The notes beneath the pieces are model-generated. The model saw only the letters and a list, made by a program, of their open reading frames with translations. It was not told the origin of the DNA and did not search any database. A DNA stretch of 7,399 nucleotides from a bacterium (GTDB lineage Bacteria; Coprothermobacterota; Coprothermobacteria; Coprothermobacterales; JAADFF01): the NCBI GenBank assembly GCA_027063755.1, contig JAMORD010000087.1, positions 1-7,399 on the forward strand, written 5' to 3'. Shown here piece by piece: positions 1-7,100 of the stretch. Both the position numbers and the translations under genes were made by a program. Within the stretch, counting starts at the first letter, position 1; every line of letters begins with the position of its first letter.

Positions 1-1484
1 TATGTATACCACCCAGCAAGCTTAAATACACTGCCAGGATGGGCCTCTTTGGCCACATAAACGGCGTAAGATGATGCCTTTCTCATGGTCTCTTCTATTT
101 TCTTTTTCTCCTCTTCAAAGTGTCTAAGAGAGTCTCTGGCACAGTTTAGGTTGTTCATGAGTATTTGTTTGGTCTTAGGGGTGCGAATATTTTTCAGGTT
201 ATCTATGATTTTTTCTATGGAGCTACTACAGTGTTCCATCTGCTCCTTTATGGCCCTTAATTCCTCTTTGAGGTCTTCAATATACCCGGCATGTACCTCT
301 GTTCGGGTGCCATGTATGTTGCTCACAACGGGCACATATATATACTTTCGTGCCATGAGGCTGCCACCCACGGCTATGGCCCGTGGGTTAACGGCTATGA
401 TGTTTTCCCCAGAAAATATATGGCTGTGTCTGAAACCACCTGTTGAATATACACTACCACCAGATTCCACTGTAATTTCTATAAACTCTCGGGCATATAC
501 AAACCCACTGGCCTTGATATAGCCTTCTTTATCACCTGTGGCTATGCCGTTTATATATACATTGCCCCCGGCCTTGATATAACCGTTGTCAAGGGTGCCC
601 CTTACAATGACATTGCCCTTTGCCTCTATGGAAAATCCCGGTAACACACTGCCCCTTACCTCTACATGTTTGACATTTTTGATGTTGCCCACCTCGTAGT
701 CAAGGTCGCCGTCTACAATGTATACTTCTTCTATCTTGTATTTGCCCTCTTCTTTTACGAGAATACCGCTGGTGGTCGCTATAACCTTGTTGCCATCTAC
801 CTTTAAACCTTCGCCGATAATGGACTCAAGCTCTATGTCTTTGCCCGGTATAGGTGATATTTCCCTGTCAAATATGTCTCTGCCCGGTTTGCCCGGTGTC
901 GGGGGGATTTTTTCTATGACTATGTCGCCCTCATTGACATATATGAGACTGGTAATCTCGTGCCAGTCTATTTTTCCTTTTTTTAGTGTAGGTCTGACTT
1001 TTTTCTCTTCTGGTATGACCTTGATGTATGCATTTTTACCGTGAATGGGGGGAATACCTCTGGCAACCACTTGGGGTATGCCGGGTTTCTGAAGGGCCAT
1101 TGTTACGGCAGACTTGTCTATATACTTAGGACTAACATGATGTTTATTGATAAGAGCATTGTATATGTCATCTTCTGTCATATCTGTTCCATTACCTATA
1201 GCTGGGTAATATATTATTCTGCCAATAAGTCCATCGGAAGAGGTGATAAGTTCAAAGTATCCATTACTGTTTATGGGTTCGTCGCTGATTTTTATCCATT
1301 TTCCTTGATGTTTGTTAATATTTTTTATGAGAATGTCGTCTATCTTGGGAAGGTGAAGTTTAGACAGTAAAGATGATAGTTTGTTAGGTTCTATTGTGTT
1401 GTGTAGTTTGATAAAAGTGCCACGAGGTTCTGTTTTTATAGATATGCGACCGACTCTAACGACTTTAATGCCATCTCCAGACAA
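1..1484 (-). CDS. fapA: FapA/DUF342 family beta-helix protein (C-terminus beyond left edge)
   Basis: 494 codons are visible and the frame is still open at the left edge. The family (DUF342, FapA, flagellar assembly protein A-like) makes cytoplasmic polymer-forming proteins; in Vibrio FapA affects flagellar assembly, but most members have no defined role. An N-terminal region of about 140 residues leads into the DUF342 signature: GRGIPPIHGK near residue 141, then EGDIVIEKIPPTPGKPGRD near 183-202 and a second PIPGKDI turn. From about 255 to 420 come short glycine-rich beta-helix rungs (VDGDLDYEVGNI, VEVRGSV, IEAKGNVIVRG, IKAGGNVYINGIATG, IKASGFVYARE, VGGSLMARKYIYVP). A charged, probably coiled-coil segment (LKEELRAIKEQ...FEEEKKKIEETMRKA) follows, as in family members. 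The start is TTG at 1484, 8 nt after GGAGG. It diverges from the prefoldin gene, and the nearby chemoreceptor fits a motile cell. The family call is firm; a specific flagellar role is inference. Confidence 0.9.
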   Translation of the reverse strand, partial: MSGDGIKVVRVGRISIKTEPRGTFIKLHNTIEPNKLSSLLSKLHLPKIDDILIKNINKHQGKWIKISDEPINSNGYFELITSSDGLIGRIIYYPAIGNGTDMTEDDIYNALINKHHVSPKYIDKSAVTMALQKPGIPQVVARGIPPIHGKNAYIKVIPEEKKVRPTLKKGKIDWHEITSLIYVNEGDIVIEKIPPTPGKPGRDIFDREISPIPGKDIELESIIGEGLKVDGNKVIATTSGILVKEEGKYKIEEVYIVDGDLDYEVGNIKNVKHVEVRGSVLPGFSIEAKGNVIVRGTLDNGYIKAGGNVYINGIATGDKEGYIKASGFVYAREFIEITVESGGSVYSTGGFRHSHIFSGENIIAVNPRAIAVGGSLMARKYIYVPVVSNIHGTRTEVHAGYIEDLKEELRAIKEQMEHCSSSIEKIIDNLKNIRTPKTKQILMNNLNCARDSLRHFEEEKKKIEETMRKASSYAVYVAKEAHPGSVFKLAGWYT

Positions 1485-1508
1485 TATATTCACCTCCCCC
1501 TGTTTATT

Positions 1509-1514
1509 ATTATA
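1509..1514 (-). promoter_or_regulatory. Candidate -10 element of the fapA-like gene
   Basis: Read on the minus strand this is a perfect TATAAT, 24 bases upstream of the TTG start, giving a short leader that contains the GGGGGAGGTG ribosome site. No good -35 hexamer lies 16-18 bases further upstream, so this is a position-based suggestion only. Confidence 0.3.
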
Positions 1515-1591
1515 AAGTTTCGTATAAGCAAATAGCCATAAGTTTGTTGTAGTGTATCTTGTGAATGTTTCTGGGGTGTTTCTGGTATGTA

Positions 1592-1597
1592 TATATT
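1592..1597 (+). promoter_or_regulatory. Candidate -10 element for the prefoldin gene pair
   Basis: TATATT lies in the 154-base divergent spacer, 41 bases before the prefoldin start and upstream of a run of eight A (1608-1615) and the AAGGAGGTGG ribosome site. The -35 region at proper spacing (TTCTGG) matches poorly. Weak support. Confidence 0.25.
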
Positions 1598-1638
1598 GCC
1601 CAAGGGTAAAAAAAACCGAGGGAAGGAGGTGGTGTACC

Positions 1639-2079
1639 ATGGTGAAGAAACTCACCCGTGAGGAGAAGGAGCAGATGTACACCGATCTGCAGGAGAGGTT
1701 TAATGTCCTCTTGGCAAAGGCCGAAGGCCTGAGGGACCAGATTAGGGGTATTGATGCTGCCATTGTGCAGTGGGGTGCCACACTGAATACCCTGAAGACT
1801 TTGAAGTCTATGGGTAGCGGTAAAGTGGTGCATATACCCGTTGGTCCCGATATTAAGGTTAAGGTCAAGTTGGAGGAGATTGACACTGTTATTATGAATG
1901 TGGGCTCTGACATTTATGCAGAATTCTCCTATGAGGATGTAGAGAAGAAAATAGAGGAACAGGTTGCGCTCTTGAGGGCCTTGAGAGACTCCCTTGTCAC
2001 GGAGCTTGAAAACACCGTTAATGAACTCAAGGAGATTCTGCCTAAGGTCAGAGAGACAGGTCCCACAGAGGAGGAGTGA
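1639..2079 (+). CDS. pfdA: Prefoldin alpha-type subunit
   Basis: 146 residues, the usual size of archaeal prefoldin alpha. Prefoldin is an ATP-independent cytosolic jellyfish-shaped hexamer (two alpha, four beta) that holds unfolded proteins on coiled-coil tentacles. The order is typical. An N-terminal helix of about 50 residues carries the family-like pattern ...LLAKAEGLRDQIRGIDAAI. A central beta-hairpin region (about 62-98) follows, with VVHIPVGPDIKVKVKL and TVIMNVGSDIYAEFS. A C-terminal coiled coil (about 99-138, VEKKIEEQVALLRALRDSL) ends in an acidic TEEE tail. I chose ATG at 1639, 9 nt after AGGAGG; GTG at 1642 is also possible. The frame is open upstream to 1552, but that stretch is not prefoldin-like. 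The small gene at 2086 follows in the same frame after one TGA, so the two are likely co-transcribed. Prefoldin is characteristic of archaea and eukaryotes and uncommon in bacteria. Confidence 0.88.
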   Translation: MVKKLTREEKEQMYTDLQERFNVLLAKAEGLRDQIRGIDAAIVQWGATLNTLKTLKSMGSGKVVHIPVGPDIKVKVKLEEIDTVIMNVGSDIYAEFSYEDVEKKIEEQVALLRALRDSLVTELENTVNELKEILPKVRETGPTEEE

Positions 2080-2085
2080 TTCGCC

Positions 2086-2253
2086 ATGGTACAGAAGGAG
2101 TGGGAATGGTACCAGAAGATACTGGAAGGGGCCCGCTCCTTCTATCTTGACCTGGGTGGAATACTTGTGGAGGTAGACAGACAAACTGCCGAAGAACACC
2201 TCCGCCAAAGGCTCAGGGAAGATACCACCTCCGAAGAAGGGAGCACCAAGTAG
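2086..2253 (+). CDS. 55-residue protein resembling the prefoldin beta hairpin core
   Basis: A short gene (MVQKEWEWYQ...EEGSTK) six bases after the prefoldin alpha stop, with GGAGGAG (2070-2076) placed correctly before its ATG. Residues about 19-43, with FYLDLGGILVEVDRQTAEEH and LRQRL, resemble the centre of prefoldin beta, where a VY...GG.L...D...A...L pattern marks the beta-hairpin and the start of the second helix. A normal prefoldin beta is about 115-120 residues with long helices on both sides. Here only about 17 residues precede the hairpin and about 12 follow it, so nearly all of both tentacles is missing. It could be a minimal partner of the adjacent alpha-type subunit, a degenerate remnant of a beta gene, or a chance resemblance. 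That it is a real gene is fairly likely from the ribosome site, tight spacing and terminator; the prefoldin link is from memory of family patterns. Confidence 0.6.
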   Translation: MVQKEWEWYQKILEGARSFYLDLGGILVEVDRQTAEEHLRQRLREDTTSEEGSTK

Positions 2254-2268
2254 GTGCTCCCTTTTCTT
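2237..2268 (+). terminator. Rho-independent terminator after the prefoldin pair
   Basis: Perfect 9-bp stem GGGAGCACC (2239-2247) and GGTGCTCCC (2253-2261) with loop AAGTA, extendable by A-T pairs, followed by TTTTCTT. The ascending arm encodes the last codons of the 55-residue gene; the TAG stop (2251-2253) spans the loop and the first base of the descending arm. Confidence 0.92.
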
Positions 2269-2357
2269 GTGGTTTCCTGAGAAAAAGAAATTGGTGGGTT
2301 GAGAAAATTGTTATTTTTTGAGTATCCGTGCTGAAGGAAGTATTTTATAAGGGAAAT

Positions 2358-2363
2358 TATAAT
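2358..2363 (+). promoter_or_regulatory. Candidate -10 element for the chemoreceptor gene
   Basis: A perfect TATAAT lies in the AT-rich 159-base spacer between the upstream terminator and the chemoreceptor start. A promoter must lie here because the terminator isolates the gene. There is no convincing -35 at 16-18 bases, and no sigma-28 or sigma-54 type motif was recognisable. Confidence 0.35.
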
Positions 2364-2427
2364 ATCTAAGTAGGAATTGTTAGCAGGGTGGTAGTGTGTT
2401 TAGATAGGGCTGTGGGAGGTGATTGTG

Positions 2428-4008
2428 GTGAAAAGACTCATGAAGGTTATCGTGTTTCTACTGATTATCTCTGTCTTGTTTGGTGGATATGTTTTTTATA
2501 AGGCATATACGCTTTACCAATCCATGCAGACGATAAAGTTTGTATCTGATTTCAATGGAGATCTGACAAAACTTGTATTGTATGCCGTTGAATCAAATAT
2601 TGGTAATGATAAAGATATAAAGCTCTTATACGAGAAAATGTTAACAAAAATCAATCAAGATATAAGTAATCTTGATGTTCCTTTATCGGTAAAAGCCAAT
2701 ATAGATGATATTGTGAGACAAACACAGGACTTAGAAAGATTACTAGGTAATAATACGGCTGATGTAAAAAATATTAATACTAAAGTTGATAAAATTTTAG
2801 AAAGTATACATAACTTAGAATCAAGACTAATCAAGGACACATTATATTCCGTTGGTGGAATGCTTACTTTGGCTATTATTCTTGGAATAGTGCTTTTATT
2901 GGTTGTCTTATACGCTATGTATCTTGTAAAATCTATACTTGATGCGGTTAAAGAACTTGAGAGAATATCTGGAGATATAGAACAAGGTAATCTGAAACTT
3001 GATGCTCAAGTTAAGACTAACAATGAGGTTGGTGAGGCGCTGATCCGCCTTATAAAGGTTATTGATAATAGATTGGTTCCTCTGATAAAGGGGGTTATTG
3101 AAAGTGCAGTTAATCTTGATAGTATGGTAGATAGACTCAATGATTCTTCTGACCACCTTAGTAGTGTTGTTGATGAGTTTAGCCATCAGACCGATCAAGT
3201 ATCCACCCAATCTTCTAACATGCAACAGGCACTGGGTAATGCTCTTGGTGCCGTGTCAGAGGTTCTTGCCGGTACATCTAATGTTGCCAATGCCGCTGTT
3301 TCCCTTTCTGAAGTAGCCTATACACTAGGCAATGTTGTTGAAGAGGGCAAAGAGAGTATGGAGTCACTTGGTAGTGCTATGAACAAAGTTGTTGAAAGCA
3401 CTTCCAGTGCTACAGAGCGTATTAAAGAACTTGAGAAGTGGACAGAGCGTATTAACGAAATAGTCAATACAGTAAGCGATATAGCCGAGCAGACTAACCT
3501 ACTGGCCCTCAACGCAGCCATTGAGGCGGCCCGTGCCGGCGAAGCGGGAAGAGGTTTCGCCGTGGTTGCCGAAGAGATTAGAAAACTGGCAGAGGGTAGT
3601 AGAGATGCCGCCGAGGAGATAGCCGGTGTGCTGAAGACTGTTACGAATAACATTAAGCAGGCTACAACGGATATGGAAAGTGTTAATGAGTCTGTAAAAC
3701 TATCTGAGATGTCCAGAAATACCATGGAAAATGTTCTCAATAAGATTGTTGAAAGCACCATGAAAGTCAGCGAAGGTGCCGAATCACTGGCTGCACTTGC
3801 CGAAGAACAGACCGCCGCAGCCCAGAACATATCCAGTGAACTTGATTCTGTTAAAGAACTTGTTAATTCGTTCACCTCAGCTACAGCCAGCATTGCCAAT
3901 GGTGTAAAGGATATCAGAGTAATCGTTGAAGAGATAGACAACATTGCACAGGAGATAGACCAGCTTTCTGGAGACCTACGTCACAGGGTATCCTTCTTCA
4001 AAGTATAG
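2428..4008 (+). CDS. Methyl-accepting chemotaxis protein (membrane chemoreceptor)
   Basis: 526 residues; senses a ligand outside the inner membrane and controls CheA kinase through CheW. TM1 is at about residues 6-25 ([18 protein letters not shown]). A small helical periplasmic domain (about 30-140) resembles no sensor family I can name. TM2 is at about 145-167 ([20 protein letters not shown]), followed by a divergent HAMP (about 168-215, ending [15 protein letters not shown]). A long cytoplasmic coiled coil then holds the invariant signalling tip at about 353-392 ([33 protein letters not shown]). The return helix contains [13 protein letters not shown]. The C-terminus ends RVSFFKV without a CheR-binding pentapeptide. 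GTG at 2428 is chosen 8 nt after GGAGG (2415-2419); GTG at 2425 or 2419 is possible but closer to or overlapping the ribosome site. It is transcribed alone between two terminators. The sensor half is markedly more AT-rich than the signalling tip. Confidence 0.95.
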   Translation: MKRLMKVIVFLLIISVLFGGYVFYKAYTLYQSMQTIKFVSDFNGDLTKLVLYAVESNIGNDKDIKLLYEKMLTKINQDISNLDVPLSVKANIDDIVRQTQDLERLLGNNTADVKNINTKVDKILESIHNLESRLIKDTLYSVGGMLTLAIILGIVLLLVVLYAMYLVKSILDAVKELERISGDIEQGNLKLDAQVKTNNEVGEALIRLIKVIDNRLVPLIKGVIESAVNLDSMVDRLNDSSDHLSSVVDEFSHQTDQVSTQSSNMQQALGNALGAVSEVLAGTSNVANAAVSLSEVAYTLGNVVEEGKESMESLGSAMNKVVESTSSATERIKELEKWTERINEIVNTVSDIAEQTNLLALNAAIEAARAGEAGRGFAVVAEEIRKLAEGSRDAAEEIAGVLKTVTNNIKQATTDMESVNESVKLSEMSRNTMENVLNKIVESTMKVSEGAESLAALAEEQTAAAQNISSELDSVKELVNSFTSATASIANGVKDIRVIVEEIDNIAQEIDQLSGDLRHRVSFFKV

Positions 4009-4035
4009 AAAGTCCCACTATACTTGCCTGTTTTC

Positions 4036-4062
4036 AAAGCCCCTGGCAAGCCAGGGGCTTTT
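4036..4062 (+). terminator. Rho-independent terminator after the chemoreceptor
   Basis: A perfect 11-bp stem, AAAGCCCCTGG (4036-4046) and CCAGGGGCTTT (4051-4061), with tetraloop CAAG, ends in a short T run. It lies 28 bases past the chemoreceptor stop and separates that gene from the polymerase gene. Confidence 0.93.
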
Positions 4063-4143
4063 GCTGTTATCAGGAGCGTTGCAGTATTGTCTGTTATATA
4101 TTTGTCGTGTATGCCTTGTAAAATTATTTATATGTTATATCTG

Positions 4144-4152
4144 TGATATACT
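4144..4152 (+). promoter_or_regulatory. Candidate extended -10 promoter of the RNA polymerase gene
   Basis: TGATATACT has the TGn extension plus TATACT, placing a transcript start near 4159 and leaving a leader of under 30 bases that holds the AAAGGTGGTG ribosome site (4171-4180). The -35 position 17 bases upstream reads TTATTT, a weak match to TTGACA, as is common for extended -10 promoters. It lies in the 123-base spacer after the terminator. This looks like a host-sigma promoter rather than a special one. Confidence 0.5.
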
Positions 4153-4185
4153 AACGGTGTGACTGTTGTGAAAGGTGGTGTCAAA

Positions 4186-7100
4186 ATGATTGAACATCTT
4201 AGGCATCTCCGAAAACTTATACTTTCCCAATATCCTATTTTTAACGATGAGTATATGTCCCGCATCGCATCTGAGAAAATAGATTTTTCTTTAGAAGAAA
4301 TAGACAAAGATGTTTATATTGTAAATGGTAAAAAACAAGGACATGTTGTGGCAAGATATATGGTTCCCGCTCAGAGAATAATGCATTGGAAAGGTAAAGA
4401 CTGGGTTTCTCCTTTAATATTTTTACCACATGAAGAGGATTGGAAAAAGAGTAAGGTAGATTATACCCGTGGTATATATGTGCCTGCGTATATGCTAAGT
4501 TTTATAAAGAAAATGTATTTTAGGTTGCTTTCGGATAAGAGTACCGAAGAAATAGATGATGTGTATGTTATTGATCTTATGCCCTCTGTGGGTACGGAGC
4601 GTGTAAAGGTGTATTGGGATGTGCCCTTTGTGTCCACATCATTTCCCGTATGGTATGACATTACCGATGAAAATGCCATATCGCAGATTTCGTATAAAAA
4701 CCTTGTCATATTGCCACTGTTTGCAGAGCACGATGTTCTCTCATATCGTAAATACAGGGCTGTCAATCCTACCCAGAAAGGTATTCTGTGCCCTGTACAC
4801 ACTCCAGAGAGCAAGAAAATGGGTTTTTACCTATATATGGCCCATGGTGCTTCATATGATGAGCAAACATTTTCTATTGTGCCTGCAGAAGATGATGAGA
4901 AGCAGTTTAGCACGGCAGTGCTCCATGTGCCTTATTTTAACTACTCAGATGCCCCTCGTGTTATGATGGGTGCCAAAAATTATAAGCAGGCGGTAAAGGT
5001 TGATGGTGCAGAGGAGCCTGTTATTAGTACAGGTTATGAAACAGAGGCCCTAGGTAAGAATGCCCTTGTTGTATATGGCCTTTACAAAGGATACACCATA
5101 GAAGATGGCATTGTTGTCTCTCGCTCATTTGCTCAGAAGATGAAACACATAGATGTCGTGACGGTTTCTATAGATATTGGAGAGGGTATGTTGAAGACTT
5201 TAAATATCAATGTCAAGGTGGGGGATGTTGTCAAACCGTGGCAGGTGATTGCAGAGTATAGGCAGTTTGACAAGAAGAAAAAGGTGTATTTTCCATCGTT
5301 TGCCCCCGGTAGGCTAAAGGCCATAAGGCAGTTGCCCGATAGAGATTTTTTGCTGGCTTCTGCCTCGCTAAAGCCAGATAGTAAATATCAACTACCTGTG
5401 ACAGTGGTCTTTGAAATAGAGGTTGAAAGACCCCTTCGTGTTGGCGACAAGCTAACAGGTAGGCATGGAAACAAAGGTGTTGTTTCCAAGATTGTAGATG
5501 ACAAAGATATGCCACATGTTTATATTGACGGCAAGTATATACCGGTTGATGTGGTTATGACACCTCTTGGTGTTATATCGCGTAAGAATATTGGTGCCCT
5601 TATAGAGACCTCGTTTTCTGTGACTAAGAAGCATGGCCTGAATGTGAAGATGGGGCCATATGTACAGTTGGAAACAGGAGATATAGAGGCCGTTCGTAAG
5701 AAACTCCAAGATTTGGGGGCTGACAGATATGGCAGGTTTAAAGTATATTTTGGTGGTAAAGAATTTTATGCCCTTGCCGGTTACCAGTATATTTTGAGAC
5801 TTCATCATCACGCAGAGACCAAACTTTCTGTTAGAGGTAAAGATGGCCCTGTCAATATCTTTGGACAGCCTGTCGGTGGTAGGCAAAATAGGGGAGGACA
5901 AAGACTTGGAGAGATGGAGATATGGACGCTAATGTCCCATGGCAAGAAAGATGTCTTTCACTATGTGATGTCTCTGGCAGGTAAAGATAGGGCATGGGAG
6001 ACATATAGATATCTCCTTCTTTTGATGGGAGTATCATTGTCTATAAAAGGTAATAAGGTAACATGGTCAGCTTTGACGACTAAGACGGCATGGAAGAAAC
6101 ATATAAAGCATGTGCGCTCTGTAGATAAGATAGGAGATAAACCGAAGCTGTATCAGGTCAAAGACGAAAAAGGCTACTATATAGCCCGTTATCTGTGGCC
6201 ATATTTCTTCCCTCGTAAGCTTTATGAGAGACGCTCGGGTAAGGCCAAACCTATTATTAACAGCCGTTTTAATATTGTTCCCAAATATGTTCCCAAGGTG
6301 CTTAGCCTATATGGTGGAATGACGGTTGATAAGAAGAAAATGGAAAAGAAAGATGTTTCTTATAGACATCTACCAACCTTAGATGTGGTGATTGGTTATG
6401 CTAAAGCTGAACAGTCTTCTAAATATGGACTGTTTCGCAGATATGTACTTGGTAAACGCTTAAACTGCACCGGGCGTGCTGTTATTGTGCCTGATCCCAC
6501 TCTTGATTTAACGACAATTCGTATACCAAGGGTTATGTATGAAGAGTTTGGTGGTAAAGGTGGAAAACCCATATGGGTACTTCTGGGAAGACAGCCCTCC
6601 CTTCACAAACATAGCATACAGGCATTTAAAGCGGTGCCGTGGGATGAGTATGCTATAGCGGTATCGCCAATGATATGCAGTGGCTTTGGAGCAGATTTTG
6701 ATGGTGATACGATGTGGCTTATACATGTTAGGGATAGTAAAAGGCTGAAAGCCTCTTTAAACGATATGACCCTACTTGCCAATTTCTATCTACTCAGAAA
6801 TGGTGAGCCGGCGGTGCTGTTTGGACATGACTATGCGTGGGGATATTTTCTAGAACATGGTGGTGATATTGCCGAACGAGTAAAGCGATTTATTGTCGGT
6901 GATAGTGCCAATATGCCCCGTGTAGACAGAAATAACATAAGAAAGTTGGAGAAGTCTTATTTCTCAGCTGAGCATTTAGAAAATTCTATAAAAGATCTTC
7001 ACAGGTATTTGGATACTGCCACATACTATCCACCATCGTTTACATTCTTTATGCTTTATGATGCTATTCATGGAGATAAAAATGCTCTGCAGTTTATACT

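Noticed and set aside
366-388. Inverted repeat ACCCACGG / CCGTGGGT with a 7-base loop
   Set aside because: It lies inside the FapA-like coding region where the protein itself repeats (AVNPRAIAVGG), and no T run follows.
502-584. Near-repeats of GGCCTTGATATA (510-521 and 569-580)
   Set aside because: They encode equivalent beta-helix rungs (YIKA.G) of the same protein, so they reflect protein repetition, not a separate DNA element.
85-1370. Three plus-strand open frames across the FapA-like gene
   Set aside because: They are antisense to a clear DUF342 protein with repeated beta-helix rungs, and their translations show no recognisable domains.
1552-1638. N-terminal extension of the prefoldin gene from an in-frame ATG at 1552
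   Set aside because: The extra 29 residues are not prefoldin-like, and a strong AAGGAGGTGG site sits right before ATG 1639.
1510-2208. Long open frame on the minus strand opposite the prefoldin genes
   Set aside because: It is antisense to a recognisable prefoldin gene, has no clear ribosome site, and its protein has no family pattern.
3412-3455. 14-base direct repeat ACAGAGCGTATTAA, 30 bases apart
   Set aside because: It encodes TERI repeats within the receptor coiled coil; it does not disrupt the frame or suggest a mobile element.
3318-3944. 208-codon open frame on the minus strand inside the chemoreceptor gene
   Set aside because: It is a Ser/Ala/Leu-rich mirror of the conserved chemoreceptor signalling domain, a common artefact of that region's codon pattern.
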